From contig NZ_QAVX01000011.1 of assembly GCF_003121485.1 (NCBI RefSeq), positions 84,241-148,240 on the forward strand: DNA of 64,000 nt. The letters run 5' to 3'. The DNA comes from Dyella sp. C11 (lineage in GTDB: Bacteria; Pseudomonadota; Gammaproteobacteria; Xanthomonadales; Rhodanobacteraceae). This document shows positions 30,236 to 39,694 of the stretch, piece by piece; the first letter of the stretch is position 1, and every line of letters begins with the position of its first letter. The notes under the pieces are model-generated. The model ran no database searches. It saw only the letters and a program-made list of their open reading frames with translations, and was not told where the DNA came from. A program made the translations under genes and the position numbers.

Positions 30236-30943
30236 ATGACACCGCAGGAACAGCAACTACTCGATGATTTTCTCCAGCGCCTTGCCGCCGCTGGCAGTGT
30301 GGCGAAAGACCCGCAAGCCGATGCACTGATTCACCAGCGGCTGTCCATGCAGCCGGATGCGCTTTATCTGCTCGTGCAACGCAGCCTGCTTCAGCAGCAG
30401 GCGCTTGAAGGTGCCAAGGCACAGATTGCGCAATTGCAGGCTCAAGTGGCCAACCAACAGGGCGGTGGCAGTTTCCTCGGTGGCCAGCAGTCCGCCTGGG
30501 GCGCCGTGCCTCCGCCGGTACCGCCGCAGCAAGCCATGCCCCAACAACCCATGCCGCAACAGACCGCCCCGAGCTGGCGTGATCGCCTGTTCGGCGGGGC
30601 TCCGGCACAGGCCGCGCCAGCGGTTGCCCCCAGCTTTCTGTCGCAGGCAGCCACCACGGCTGCCGGCGTGGCGGGCGGCATGATCCTGTTCGTTGGCATC
30701 GCGCACCTGCTGGGCGGCCATCACGGCGGCGGCGGGTTCTTCGGTGGCGGCGGCCAGCCCCCCGTGATCGAGAACATCACGGAGAACAATACGTACAACG
30801 ACGACGGCCGCGATCGCTTCGACGAGAACCGGAACTTCGACGACAACCGCAACCGCGACGATTTTGCCTCCAACGATTTCTCGCCGTCGAATGACTTCGA
30901 CGACAGCAACGACGGCGGCTTCGACGATAACGGCTGGGCATAA
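30236..30943 (+). CDS. DUF2076 family protein
   Basis: A 235-aa protein. The N-terminus (MTPQEQQLLDDFLQRLAAAG) and the Gln-rich coiled-coil at about residues 40-75 define DUF2076. A Pro/Gln/Met-rich linker leads to a single hydrophobic segment (about 140-160), a His/Gly-rich patch (LLGGHHGGGGFFGGGGQPP) and an acidic Asn/Asp-rich tail. Function is unknown; some annotations call it a periplasmic ligand-binding sensor, without evidence known to me. GGAG precedes the ATG, and a terminator follows the stop. Confidence 0.8.
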   Translation: MTPQEQQLLDDFLQRLAAAGSVAKDPQADALIHQRLSMQPDALYLLVQRSLLQQQALEGAKAQIAQLQAQVANQQGGGSFLGGQQSAWGAVPPPVPPQQAMPQQPMPQQTAPSWRDRLFGGAPAQAAPAVAPSFLSQAATTAAGVAGGMILFVGIAHLLGGHHGGGGFFGGGGQPPVIENITENNTYNDDGRDRFDENRNFDDNRNRDDFASNDFSPSNDFDDSNDGGFDDNGWA

Positions 30944-30964
30944 CCCGCCCTGAGCCAGACACGG

Positions 30965-30992
30965 CGCACCCACCTCGCGTGGGTGCGTCTTT
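30965..30992 (+). terminator. Rho-independent terminator of the DUF2076 gene
   Basis: CGCACCCAC/GTGGGTGCG forms a 9-bp stem followed by TCTTT on the plus strand. Confidence 0.7.
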
Positions 30993-31707
30993 ACTCCCCG
31001 GCAGCCAGTGCCAGGTCGCGCAACTGGGCGTGACCCGAGCGTCGCAGATCCTCGCGCAGCGATTCCACGAAGTGCGTGGGCGCACCGGCCAATACGCGAC
31101 GCAACACATCGCAAGCCTCGTCGATGCGTCCCTGCCCTGTCAGTACCGACGCCCAGCTGCACTGGCCACGGTAATCGCCTTTCTCCGCCGAACGGCGGTA
31201 CAGCTCGCCAGCACGCTGCGCGTCAGCCGCCGTTTCCCAACCGTTTTCGTAGTACTCCCCCAGGACATGCATGGCACGTCCATGGCCTGCGTTGGCTGCC
31301 TGGGTGAACCAATGGAACGCATTGGTGCGATCCACCTTCACACCGCGGCCATCAGCCAGCATGTGCCCGTAGTGGAACATGCCCCAGTCACAGCCATGAT
31401 CGGCAGACTCCCGGTACCAGACCGCCGCGAGCTCAGGGTCTGGCTCGCCGCCCCAGCCTTGCTCCAGGCAACGGCCGAGCATGTTCATGGCCATGGCGTC
31501 GCCCTGGTGGGCCGCCCGCTGGAACCAGTGGCGCGCCTCGACGCCATCGCGCTCGCAACCAATGCCCGCAAGATGCATCTGCCCCAGCGCGAGTTGCGAG
31601 GCACGGTCGCCGGCCAGCGCCTGCACGCGCAGCATCGCGAAGGCGCGCGAGGGATCAAACCTCAGCAGCTGCGGAAATTCGTCCCGCTCTTTCACTGTTT
31701 GTGCCAT
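30991..31707 (-). CDS. Sel1-like repeat protein
   Basis: A 238-aa soluble protein made of Sel1/TPR-like helical repeats of about 36 residues. Examples are ASQLALGQMHLAGIGCERD, AMAMNMLGRCLEQGWGGEPD, WGMFHYGHMLADGRGVKVD and RAMHVLGEYYENGWETAAD. Such proteins act as protein-interaction scaffolds; no partner is evident. The ATG at 31707 is preferred. The frame continues to a TTG at 31758, with another ATG at 31734, so the start is uncertain. The stop lies just inside the terminator of the converging DUF2076 gene. Confidence 0.78.
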   Translation of the reverse strand: MAQTVKERDEFPQLLRFDPSRAFAMLRVQALAGDRASQLALGQMHLAGIGCERDGVEARHWFQRAAHQGDAMAMNMLGRCLEQGWGGEPDPELAAVWYRESADHGCDWGMFHYGHMLADGRGVKVDRTNAFHWFTQAANAGHGRAMHVLGEYYENGWETAADAQRAGELYRRSAEKGDYRGQCSWASVLTGQGRIDEACDVLRRVLAGAPTHFVESLREDLRRSGHAQLRDLALAAGE

Positions 31708-32155
31708 AGCCACGATCACACCAACGGTCGCCATCCAGCGTTGGCGGTCACCGGACAAGGCAGGCGAAAGAAATCACTGCCCAGGCCTCACCAGCACGCC
31801 AACACACCGACCGTATCAGAAAAGCATGTCATTCCCTGACGCATTGCAAAAAGTGCGATTCGCCTCGGTTCGGCAGATGGTCGCGGGTATGGGGACCCAT
31901 CCATGACCAGCGTGGCTCGGATGCGTGTCGGGGCAACCGTCACAACCCTGGCATACGCCATCCGACAAGCATCCTCTGGCCTAGCGGAAAAACCGCAAGA
32001 CCCTGCTAGCCTTTTCCCGCGCACGCGAGTTTGCGGATGTGCATCGCAGCACACGCGCGCTCATCAGGGGCATGCTCGTTCGTTCTCCATCAGGTATCCA
32101 TCGGATACCCTGCGGGTCGAATCCACGCCTCGCCATCAGACAGCGGAAGAACGGC
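31708..32155. other. Long spacer upstream of the surface-glycan cluster
   Basis: About 450 bases with no convincing gene. Short frames on both strands show no family character. It separates the divergent Sel1-repeat gene from the nucleotide-sugar dehydrogenase and should hold the promoters of both. An inverted motif CTAGC(N)GCTAG occurs around 31980-32010. No clear -35/-10 pair was identified. Confidence 0.45.
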
Positions 32156-33433
32156 ATGCAGAATCTGGAAGATACCAAGCTCGCCATTATTGGACTCGGC
32201 TACGTTGGACTGCCGCTCGCCGTTGAATTCGGCAAGCACTACGACACGATTGGCTTCGACATCAACCAGCGTCGCATTGACGACCTCGCCTCGGGCGTCG
32301 ACCACACGCTGGAAGTGAGCAAGGACGAACTTGCCGAGGCCAGGCGACTTCGCTTCGGTTCGCAGCTTTCGGACCTGGCCGACCGTAACGTCTATATCGT
32401 CACCGTGCCCACACCCATCGACTCGGCCAAGCGCCCCGACCTGACGCCACTGATTCGCGCCAGCGAAACGCTGGCCAAGGTACTCAAGCGCGGCGACATC
32501 GTGGTGTACGAGTCGACGGTGTATCCGGGGTGCACGGAAGAAGTCTGCGTGCCGCTGCTGGAGAAAGGTTCGGGCCTCACCTTCAACAAGGACTTCTTCG
32601 CCGGCTACAGCCCCGAGCGCATCAACCCCGGCGACAAGCAGCATCGGGTCACCAGCATCCTCAAGGTTACCTCCGGCTCCACGCCGGAAACGGCAGACTT
32701 TGTGGACCGTCTTTATGGCTCGATCATCACCGCAGGCACGCACCGGGCCAGCTCGCTGAAAGTGGCCGAGGCGGCCAAGGTCATCGAGAACACGCAGCGC
32801 GATCTCAACATTGCGCTGGTAAACGACCTGTCCATCCTGTTCAACAAGCTGGGCATCGACACGCTTGAAGTGTTGCAGGCGGCCGGCACCAAATGGAATT
32901 TCCTGCCGTTCCGTCCCGGCCTGGTCGGCGGCCACTGCATCAGCGTGGACCCCTATTACCTCACGCACAAGGCGCAGGAAGTCGGCCACCACCCGGACGT
33001 GATTCTTGCGGGCCGCCGCACCAACGACAGCATGGGGCCGTACGTGGCCAGCGAAGTCATCCGGCTGATGGTGCGCAAGGGCATCAATCCGGTGAAGGCG
33101 CGCGTGCTCGTGCTCGGCCTGGCGTTCAAGGAAAACTGCCCCGACCTTCGCAACACGCGCGTGGTCGACATCGTGCAGGCGCTGCGCGGATACAACGCCC
33201 AGGTCGACGTGCATGACCCGTGGGTAGATCACGCCGAAGCCGAACACGAATACGCACTGACGCCCATCGGCGAGCCGAACAACGGCGAGTACGACGCCGT
33301 GATCATTGCCGTGGGTCATCGCCAGTTCGCAGCGCTTGGCGCCGATGGCATCCGCGCATTCGGCAAACCCTCGTCGGTGGTTTACGACGTCAAATATGTG
33401 TTGCCGCGCGAAGCGGTCGACGGTCGACTCTGA
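32156..33433 (+). CDS. Nucleotide-sugar dehydrogenase (TviB/WbpO-like)
   Basis: A 425-aa cytoplasmic NAD-dependent dehydrogenase of the UDP-glucose/GDP-mannose dehydrogenase family. The Rossmann motif is [19 protein letters not shown] at residues 11-29, VTVPTPID is at about 82-89, and the catalytic Cys261 is in [12 protein letters not shown]. It resembles the branch that oxidises UDP-GlcNAc or UDP-GalNAc to the uronic acid (TviB, WbpO), not Ugd. The ATG at 32156 has GGAAG upstream; upstream codons to 32039 lack homology. It is 11 bases from the epimerase gene, so both form one operon. Confidence 0.88.
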   Translation: MQNLEDTKLAIIGLGYVGLPLAVEFGKHYDTIGFDINQRRIDDLASGVDHTLEVSKDELAEARRLRFGSQLSDLADRNVYIVTVPTPIDSAKRPDLTPLIRASETLAKVLKRGDIVVYESTVYPGCTEEVCVPLLEKGSGLTFNKDFFAGYSPERINPGDKQHRVTSILKVTSGSTPETADFVDRLYGSIITAGTHRASSLKVAEAAKVIENTQRDLNIALVNDLSILFNKLGIDTLEVLQAAGTKWNFLPFRPGLVGGHCISVDPYYLTHKAQEVGHHPDVILAGRRTNDSMGPYVASEVIRLMVRKGINPVKARVLVLGLAFKENCPDLRNTRVVDIVQALRGYNAQVDVHDPWVDHAEAEHEYALTPIGEPNNGEYDAVIIAVGHRQFAALGADGIRAFGKPSSVVYDVKYVLPREAVDGRL

Positions 33434-33444
33434 AGGAACGTGCC

Positions 33445-34455
33445 ATGAAAGTGCTGGTTACAGGTACGGCGGGTTTCATCGGTTCCCACGTCGCCCAGCG
33501 TTTGCTCGAACGCGGCGACGAAGTGGTGGGGCTGGACAACCTCAACGACTACTACGACGTCACATTGAAGAAGGCGCGCCTTGCGCGTCTTACTGACAAG
33601 CCCGGCTATACGCATATCCAGGCCGATCTGGCTGACCGTGCGGCGATGGAAAAGGCCTTCTCGGAACACCGGCCGCAGCGCGTCGTGCATCTCGCTGCGC
33701 AGGCTGGCGTACGCTACGCCGCACAGAATCCGCATGTGTATACCAGCAGCAACGTGACAGGTTTCCTGCACGTGCTGGAAGGCTGCCGCCACCACGGCGT
33801 GGAGCACCTGGTGTTCGCCTCAACCAGCTCGGTATACGGTGCCAACACGGCCATGCCGTTCTCTGAGCACAAATCCGCCGAACATCCGTTGACGCTTTAT
33901 GCCGCAACCAAGAAAGCCAACGAACAGATGGCGCACAGCTACGCGCACCTGTACGGCATTCCGTGCACGGGGCTGCGCTTCTTCACCGTATATGGCCCGT
34001 GGGGCCGCCCCGACATGGCGCTGTTTCTTTTCACGCGCGCCATTCTTGCGGGCGAGCCGATACGCGTGTTCAACCACGGCAAGCACAAGCGAAGCTTCAC
34101 TTATGTGGACGACATCGTCGAAGGCGTGATCCGCACGCTCGACAAGGTGCCACCCATCGACGAGCGCTGGGACAGCAATCAACCCGATCCGGCAACAAGC
34201 GGCGTAGCGCCGTATCGCCTGTTCAACATCGGCAACGAACGTCCGGTGGAGCTGCTCCAGTACATCGAAGTGCTCGAATCGTGCCTGGGACGCAAGGCCA
34301 TCATGGAGATGCTTCCGCTGCAGCCGGGCGACGTGCCGGACACGGAAGCCGATGTAACGGACCTGATACAGACCGTTGGCTATAGGCCTCAGGTCTCGGT
34401 AGAAACGGGCGTGGCCAACTTTGTACGCTGGTATCGCGAGTACTACCGCGTGTGA
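33445..34455 (+). CDS. NAD-dependent nucleotide-sugar epimerase (UDP-glucuronate 4-epimerase-like)
   Basis: A 336-aa short-chain dehydrogenase/reductase of the extended class. It has the NAD motif [19 protein letters not shown] at residues 3-21, [18 protein letters not shown] and the catalytic YAATKKANE (Tyr-x3-Lys). The segment [18 protein letters not shown] is typical of UDP-glucuronate/UDP-galacturonate epimerases (LspL/CapI type). It probably interconverts UDP-glucuronate and UDP-galacturonate, or the N-acetyl uronates from the preceding enzyme. Co-transcribed with the upstream dehydrogenase. Confidence 0.88.
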   Translation: MKVLVTGTAGFIGSHVAQRLLERGDEVVGLDNLNDYYDVTLKKARLARLTDKPGYTHIQADLADRAAMEKAFSEHRPQRVVHLAAQAGVRYAAQNPHVYTSSNVTGFLHVLEGCRHHGVEHLVFASTSSVYGANTAMPFSEHKSAEHPLTLYAATKKANEQMAHSYAHLYGIPCTGLRFFTVYGPWGRPDMALFLFTRAILAGEPIRVFNHGKHKRSFTYVDDIVEGVIRTLDKVPPIDERWDSNQPDPATSGVAPYRLFNIGNERPVELLQYIEVLESCLGRKAIMEMLPLQPGDVPDTEADVTDLIQTVGYRPQVSVETGVANFVRWYREYYRV

Positions 34456-34552
34456 TCGACTAAGGCCGCCACCAGTCCGGAATGACTGCGCGATACGCCA
34501 CAGACCGGATCCACGAATAACAGTCAACAACGTGGATCCCTAGGGGGTTGGT

Positions 34553-36214
34553 GTGATCATCGACTACTTGAATGGCACGCATCCCGAGGATGTGGAGGTA
34601 GATCTGTGCATCGTCGGCGCAGGCGCCGCGGGCATCGCCATCGCGCACAGCTTCATCGGCACGTCCATCCGGGTCTGCCTGCTGGAAAGCGGTGGCCTGT
34701 CAGGTGAAGAGCGCAACCAGAGGCTGTACGAAGGCAGCTCCAGCGGCCACGTGGATTTCGATCCCGGCACCTCGCGGATGCGCGTGTTCGGCGGCAGCTG
34801 CAATCTGTGGGGCGGCGGCTGCATCCCGCTCAGCACGGATGACCTCACGCCGCGCGACTGGGTACCCGACAGCGGCTGGCCCATCGGCTACGCCGACCTT
34901 GAGCCCTACTACGGACGCGCCCGCTCGTTCTGCCAGCTCGGCGACATCGACTTCACCGAAGGCACATTTACTGCGCCCACCGCACGCGGCGTGCTGCCAT
35001 TCGACGAGGACAAGCTGATCAACCCGCTGTTCGCGCGTTGCGGCATCCTGTTTGGCGAGGCCTATCGCGACGCGCTGGACAGGGCTCCCAACGTCAAGGT
35101 GCTGCTGCACGCCAACCTGCTGGAACTGGCGCCGACCTCCGACGGCGTCCACGTACAGGAGGCCACTATTGGCTCGCTGGGCGGCCATCGCAACAAGGTC
35201 CATGCGCGCCACTACGTGCTTGCCTCCGGTGGCATCGAGAATGCCCGCCTGATGCTGCTGTCGGATTCGGTCGTCCCCGGTGGCCTCGGCAACGCGCACG
35301 ATGTGGTCGGCCGCTATTTCATGGACCATCCCAGCGGCACGCTGGGCACGCTGACCTCCGACGACTCCGATCGCGTCACGCGACCGTACGAGCGCCTTCG
35401 CGGGAAAAATGCCCCATCGTCGTTTCCGGAGATCGCGCTGTCGCACGAATACCAGCGCTCGCAGCGCATCCTCAACGGCCGCGTCCATCCTTTTGGCGTG
35501 GAGGCGCCGCTGCCACGCGGCATCCGGGCCTTGCGCGAATTGCGCACGGCCATGCGCAAGACCGTTCAGGACGAAAACGCGCTGCTGGAAGCGCGGCTGT
35601 CCGAAGCCCTGCGCAATGCACCTGCCGGCGAAGTGATCGCCGCGCCGAGCAGCATCAGCCTTACCGCCCTGAAGCTTGGCCTCGGCATGGGCGATATCGC
35701 CAAGGCATTCGTGCACAAGCTGGCCGACCGGCCCGCCGTGAAGAACAGCCACGTCGAGCTGGTCGGCTATTTCGAGCAGGCACCCAATCCGGAAAGCCGC
35801 GTCACCCTGAGCGACGAAACCGACATCTTCTTCGGCCAGCGCAAGGTGTGCGTCGACTGGCGCCTGACGCCGCTGGACCATCACACCTACCGCACGTCAG
35901 CCAAGCTGTTCGGCGACGAGCTCGCGCGCTCGTGCCAAGGCCGCTTCGAGCTTTCGCCCTGGCTGGCCGATGAAAGCCGCAAGCCGGAAATCCACGGCAC
36001 GGCGCACCACATCGGCACCACGCGCATGTCCGACGATCCCACCAAGGGCGTGGTCGACCGGGATTGCCGCGTGCACGGCATGGACAACCTGCACATTGCG
36101 GGCAGCTCGGTCTTCCCCACGGGCGGCTGGGCGTTCCCGACCTTCACCATCGTGGCCCTCAGCCTGCGCCTGGCCGATGAGCTGCGCATGTTGCTGACGG
36201 CCGGTTTTCTCTGA
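34553..36214 (+). CDS. GMC family FAD-dependent oxidoreductase
   Basis: A 553-aa flavoenzyme. The FAD-binding motif CIVGAGAAGIAIAHSF lies at about residues 18-33, with the GMC block RVFGGSCNLWGGGCIPLS at about 83-100. The C-terminal active-site region HGTAHHIGTTRMSDDP is followed by the late FAD motif LHIAGSSVFPTGGWAFPTF. It oxidises an alcohol; the substrate is unknown and could be a sugar or part of the peptide product. The start is GTG at 34553, preceded by a GGGGG site. It is 97 bases after the epimerase and 20 bases before the PPTase gene. Confidence 0.85.
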   Translation: MIIDYLNGTHPEDVEVDLCIVGAGAAGIAIAHSFIGTSIRVCLLESGGLSGEERNQRLYEGSSSGHVDFDPGTSRMRVFGGSCNLWGGGCIPLSTDDLTPRDWVPDSGWPIGYADLEPYYGRARSFCQLGDIDFTEGTFTAPTARGVLPFDEDKLINPLFARCGILFGEAYRDALDRAPNVKVLLHANLLELAPTSDGVHVQEATIGSLGGHRNKVHARHYVLASGGIENARLMLLSDSVVPGGLGNAHDVVGRYFMDHPSGTLGTLTSDDSDRVTRPYERLRGKNAPSSFPEIALSHEYQRSQRILNGRVHPFGVEAPLPRGIRALRELRTAMRKTVQDENALLEARLSEALRNAPAGEVIAAPSSISLTALKLGLGMGDIAKAFVHKLADRPAVKNSHVELVGYFEQAPNPESRVTLSDETDIFFGQRKVCVDWRLTPLDHHTYRTSAKLFGDELARSCQGRFELSPWLADESRKPEIHGTAHHIGTTRMSDDPTKGVVDRDCRVHGMDNLHIAGSSVFPTGGWAFPTFTIVALSLRLADELRMLLTAGFL

Positions 36215-36234
36215 CCCCTGCGCGAGGCGACGGA

Positions 36235-36990
36235 ATGCACGCGGCCATGCTGACGCAAGCGAATTCATCCCGCTTTACCCACCGTGCGGCTGCGGCATTG
36301 CGGGCCTGTGGATTCATCCCACCCACGGGTAACGAAGCCCGCGTGATCGTGTTCGACAGCGCGCCGTGGTGGCCCTTGCGGCATGAAGCAGCCTCCATGT
36401 TGTCGTCGTCGGAGACAAGCCGGGCAGCACGCTTCCGTCACGCGCTGGACCATGACACCTATGTCATCGCCCATGCCTTCTGGCGTGTATCGCTTGGCCT
36501 GGCGTTGCACGCCGATCCGGCGCAGATCGCCTTCTCGCGTTCGCCCGAAGGGCAACCCCAACTGCCTGGCACGGGCATGTCCACCAGCCTCAGCCACAGC
36601 GGAACCATGGTCGCCATTGCCATGGCGCGCGGTGCCGCCGTTGGCGTGGATATCGAAGGATTCCCCGCGCGGACGAACCTGCAGGACATCGCCGGCGTGC
36701 TCTGCACGGCCGGCGAAACGACGGCCATATCCCTGCTCGATGGCGAAGCGCGTACGCGTGCATTGCTTGAGCTGTGGACCCGCAAGGAAGCCCTGCTCAA
36801 GGCGTTTGGCGTGGGTCTTCGCGTGGCGCCGGCAAGCATCCAGGCCGCGGTTGGCGTGCCTGTCGCCGCACCGCCCGACGCCGCATGCAAGCCGCCCTGT
36901 CGTGTACACCCGCTCACCATGCCGGTGGGCTGGCTGGGCGCGGTGGCACTTTCCGAGGACGTGGCCGGCCATACGTTCCACCACGTCTGA
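36235..36990 (+). CDS. 4'-phosphopantetheinyl transferase (Sfp/EntD type)
   Basis: A 251-aa enzyme that attaches the CoA-derived phosphopantetheine arm to carrier proteins. Motifs are SLSHSG at about residues 116-121, VGVDIEGF at about 139-146 (metal-binding Asp and Glu), and LWTRKEALLKAFG at about 178-190. The length fits the Sfp group that serves NRPS/PKS proteins rather than the short AcpS. Its place 5 kb upstream of the assembly-line genes suggests it activates their carrier domains. The ATG at 36235 has GGCGACGGA upstream; another in-frame ATG lies at 36247. Confidence 0.87.
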   Translation: MHAAMLTQANSSRFTHRAAAALRACGFIPPTGNEARVIVFDSAPWWPLRHEAASMLSSSETSRAARFRHALDHDTYVIAHAFWRVSLGLALHADPAQIAFSRSPEGQPQLPGTGMSTSLSHSGTMVAIAMARGAAVGVDIEGFPARTNLQDIAGVLCTAGETTAISLLDGEARTRALLELWTRKEALLKAFGVGLRVAPASIQAAVGVPVAAPPDAACKPPCRVHPLTMPVGWLGAVALSEDVAGHTFHHV

Positions 36991-37292
36991 GCGCCTTCCC
37001 GGCGTCGTCCCTCCGTCGCCCATCGCGTATCGCTGCCCGAAAAGGCGACCGATAACTTCACGCAAATGGACGTCCAGACCCGATCTGGAACAGTCCTCCG
37101 CGCGCGTCGTTTTTACGGTTACATCGATCGCCCTTTCCACCTGCGCACATGGCCAGATGTAACACCCCTGAGACAGCCGAACAGGCTGTGCCGCCGGTCT
37201 TCCGTAAGTAGCATCGACACACACGGAGCACGCGCGATAGCCTCATTTACGCCATGGGACATGGCCTCATCTTGGGGAAGTAGGGGGATCGG
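36991..37292. other. Spacer with probable promoter for the sugar transferase gene
   Basis: About 300 bases without a credible gene. No clear -35/-10 pair or terminator was identified. Its length suggests that the sugar transferase begins a new transcription unit. Confidence 0.4.
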
Positions 37293-38693
37293 ATGCTACG
37301 TTTTCTGCGCCGGCAATCCATGCGTTGGCTAGCACTGCTCGGCTTCTGCGAGCTGCTGTTGCTGGCGATGTCGCTCACCCTTGCCACCTATATCCGCTAC
37401 GGTCGCAGCCCGGACGAACTCGCCGAGTTCACGGTGCACCTGCCCGAGCGCTCGCTGGTTTTCGCCGTCATCATCATCATCGGCATGGTGGCACTCGGGC
37501 AGTACCAGGCACATATCCGCATGACGCGTTTCGGGCTAGTGGCACGCCAGTTCGTGGCATTCGTGCTCGGCGGCATCCTGCTGGTGGTCGGTTACTACGT
37601 GGTACCGCAGGCCTATGTCGGCCGAGGCGTGCTGGCCATCGCACTGATCATCGGCTTCCTGCTGGTGCTCGGCCTGCGCATGCTGTTCCTCCAGCTGGTG
37701 GAAGTGGAGGCGCTGAAGCGCCGCGTACTGATACTTGGCGCCGGCAACCGCGCGGCGCAGATCCACAACCAGATGCGTCGCCGCACCGACCGTCGCGGCT
37801 TCTGCGTGGTGGGCTACATACCGCACGCGAACGAAACAATAGCGGTGCCCGAAGAACACCTGATCCGCACCATGCTGCCCTTGCACGCGCTGGTGCAGCG
37901 CGAACAGATTGACGAAGTGGTGGTGGGCGTGGACGACCGTCGCGGCCACCTGCCCATGGATGACCTGCTCGAATGCCGCCAGATCGGCATTACCATCACC
38001 GACCTCACCTCGTTCTTCGAGCGCGAGTCCGGCCGCCTGCAGATCACCTTCCTGGACCCGTCATGGCTGGTGTTCTCCGGCGGTTTCAACGGCACACCGC
38101 TGCGCCAGCTCAGCAAGCGCTGCTTCGATATCGGCGCGGCATCACTGCTGCTGGTGCTGTGCTGGCCGCTGATGCTGCTGGAAGCACTTGCCATCACCAT
38201 CGAGTCGGGCATCGGCCAACCCATCCTCTATCGGCAGGAACGCGTTGGCGCGCATGGCGCCACTTTCCAGCTGATGAAATTCCGCAGCATGCGTACCGAT
38301 GCCGAACGCGATGGCGTGGCGCGCTGGGCGTCGAAGAACGACGATCGCGTGACGCGCGTCGGCCGCATCAGCCGCAAGCTGCGCATCGACGAGTTGCCGC
38401 AACTGTGGAACGTGCTGAAGGGCGACATGAGCATCGTGGGGCCCCGGCCCGAGCGTCCCCAGTTCGTCGCCGACCTGGCAACGCAGATCCGCTACTACAG
38501 CCTGCGACACTCCCTGAAACCGGGGCTCGCCGGCTGGGCGCAGCTGAGCTACCCCTACGGCGCCACCGTCGAGGAAGCCGCCGAAAAGCTCAAGTACGAC
38601 CTGTTCTACGTGAAAAACCACAACCTCATGCTGGACATGCTGATTCTTATCCAGACCGTGGAAGTGGTGTTGTTCGGACGCGGCGCACGCTAA
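37293..38693 (+). CDS. Polyprenyl-phosphate sugar-1-phosphate transferase (exopolysaccharide initiating enzyme)
   Basis: A 466-aa inner-membrane enzyme. Four to five hydrophobic segments fill residues of about 10-140. A CoA-binding-like Rossmann domain follows (RRVLILGAGNRAAQI), then another membrane segment (about 278-300). The C-terminal bacterial sugar transferase catalytic domain carries FQLMKFRSMRTDAE, LRKLRIDELPQLWNVLKGDM and SIVGPRPERPQF. It transfers a sugar phosphate from a nucleotide sugar to undecaprenyl phosphate to start a repeat unit. By recall it resembles the sugar transferase class seen in exosortase A/PEP-CTERM polysaccharide loci; no exosortase is in the window. GGGGGAT precedes the ATG. 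Confidence 0.88.
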   Translation: MLRFLRRQSMRWLALLGFCELLLLAMSLTLATYIRYGRSPDELAEFTVHLPERSLVFAVIIIIGMVALGQYQAHIRMTRFGLVARQFVAFVLGGILLVVGYYVVPQAYVGRGVLAIALIIGFLLVLGLRMLFLQLVEVEALKRRVLILGAGNRAAQIHNQMRRRTDRRGFCVVGYIPHANETIAVPEEHLIRTMLPLHALVQREQIDEVVVGVDDRRGHLPMDDLLECRQIGITITDLTSFFERESGRLQITFLDPSWLVFSGGFNGTPLRQLSKRCFDIGAASLLLVLCWPLMLLEALAITIESGIGQPILYRQERVGAHGATFQLMKFRSMRTDAERDGVARWASKNDDRVTRVGRISRKLRIDELPQLWNVLKGDMSIVGPRPERPQFVADLATQIRYYSLRHSLKPGLAGWAQLSYPYGATVEEAAEKLKYDLFYVKNHNLMLDMLILIQTVEVVLFGRGAR

Positions 38694-38798
38694 GAGACAC
38701 TGACTGCACCGGCCGCCGGGTGGTGGAAGCGCGCGCGGTAGCCTGACCTACCTTCAGGCAACCAGCGGCAGCCGCCTGGCGACCGGTGCAGTCGTGCA

Positions 38799-39527
38799 TC
38801 AACGCGCAGATCGTGCCTCGGTATGCAGCGGCCGCAATGGTGAGCTGTGCCACTCCACCACCTCATCGTGGTCGAAGCGAATCCACGACGGACCGTACTC
38901 CCAGAGTTCGCCATGCACGGCCAGCGGCTCGCCTTCCACGGCGCGCACGTCGTCGGGCGACATGCCCGCATGCAGCATCACCGGATCGGCCGTCGCCTCG
39001 TGTGACACGCTGCCTGTGCCGGCCTGCGCGGAGACGTCGCCTTCGTCGGATGTGGCCAATGACGACAACGAAGCCGCATGCCAGGCCCAGCCGAGCGTGC
39101 CCAGCGCCAAGATGACCAGCACAACGGCCAATCGCCCGTGCGAGCGAGACGATCCAGCGGCTTCCGTACTGCCCGCCTGTGACTGATAGTTACTGCTGGT
39201 GCTGCCGCGTCGGGAGGCAAACGGATCGGGCATTTCGCGCACCACGTCAGACATGGCACGCCCCTCGGAAGGCACGGCAGCCGACCCCGTATTCGGCGCA
39301 CCAGGAAGGCGTCCGTAGCGTCGGTGAAAATCCATCGCGGCGCCGTACTGTGCGGTGAGTCGCTGCAAGCGGGACGCCGCACGCACATCCACGGGACGCC
39401 CCTGCTGGCGGTCAGGATGCAGCGCGGCGACATGGCGCCGGTACGCCTGCTTGAGCTCTTCCAGGCCGCATCCGGGATTCAGCCCGAGCCGCCGGTAGAG
39501 ATCGAGAAAATCGGTTTCGTGCGCCAC
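38799..39527 (-). CDS. J-domain (DnaJ-like) membrane protein
   Basis: A 242-aa protein. An N-terminal J domain (DFLDLYRRLGLNPGCGLEEL to the HPD motif in AALHPDRQQGRPVD) is followed by a Ser/Gly-rich linker. One hydrophobic segment (LAVVLVILALGTLGWAWHAA, about residues 130-150) leads to a C-terminal region with DVRAVEGEPL. J domains stimulate DnaK ATPase; the client is unknown. The N-terminus is probably GTG at 39527 or 39530, since the open frame further upstream has no homology. It points against the cluster and splits it into two transcription units. Confidence 0.72.
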   Translation of the reverse strand: MAHETDFLDLYRRLGLNPGCGLEELKQAYRRHVAALHPDRQQGRPVDVRAASRLQRLTAQYGAAMDFHRRYGRLPGAPNTGSAAVPSEGRAMSDVVREMPDPFASRRGSTSSNYQSQAGSTEAAGSSRSHGRLAVVLVILALGTLGWAWHAASLSSLATSDEGDVSAQAGTGSVSHEATADPVMLHAGMSPDDVRAVEGEPLAVHGELWEYGPSWIRFDHDEVVEWHSSPLRPLHTEARSAR

Positions 39528-39694
39528 CACCGCCCCCAACCATGACGTCGAACCTTTACGGCGCCAGGTCGGCACGAACGCCTCGCCAGCGGAGAGTGCT
39601 ACATCGTTTGGCCGTCCATTTGGCGGTCCAAACGAGCTTGACACGACCCAACCCGAATCACAATATCGCGCCAATGCGACAGGAGAATGCACCC

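Noticed and set aside
31788..32054. 88-codon minus-strand frame in the spacer before the glycan cluster
   Set aside because: No family resemblance, no good ribosome binding site, and unusual residue composition for a real protein.
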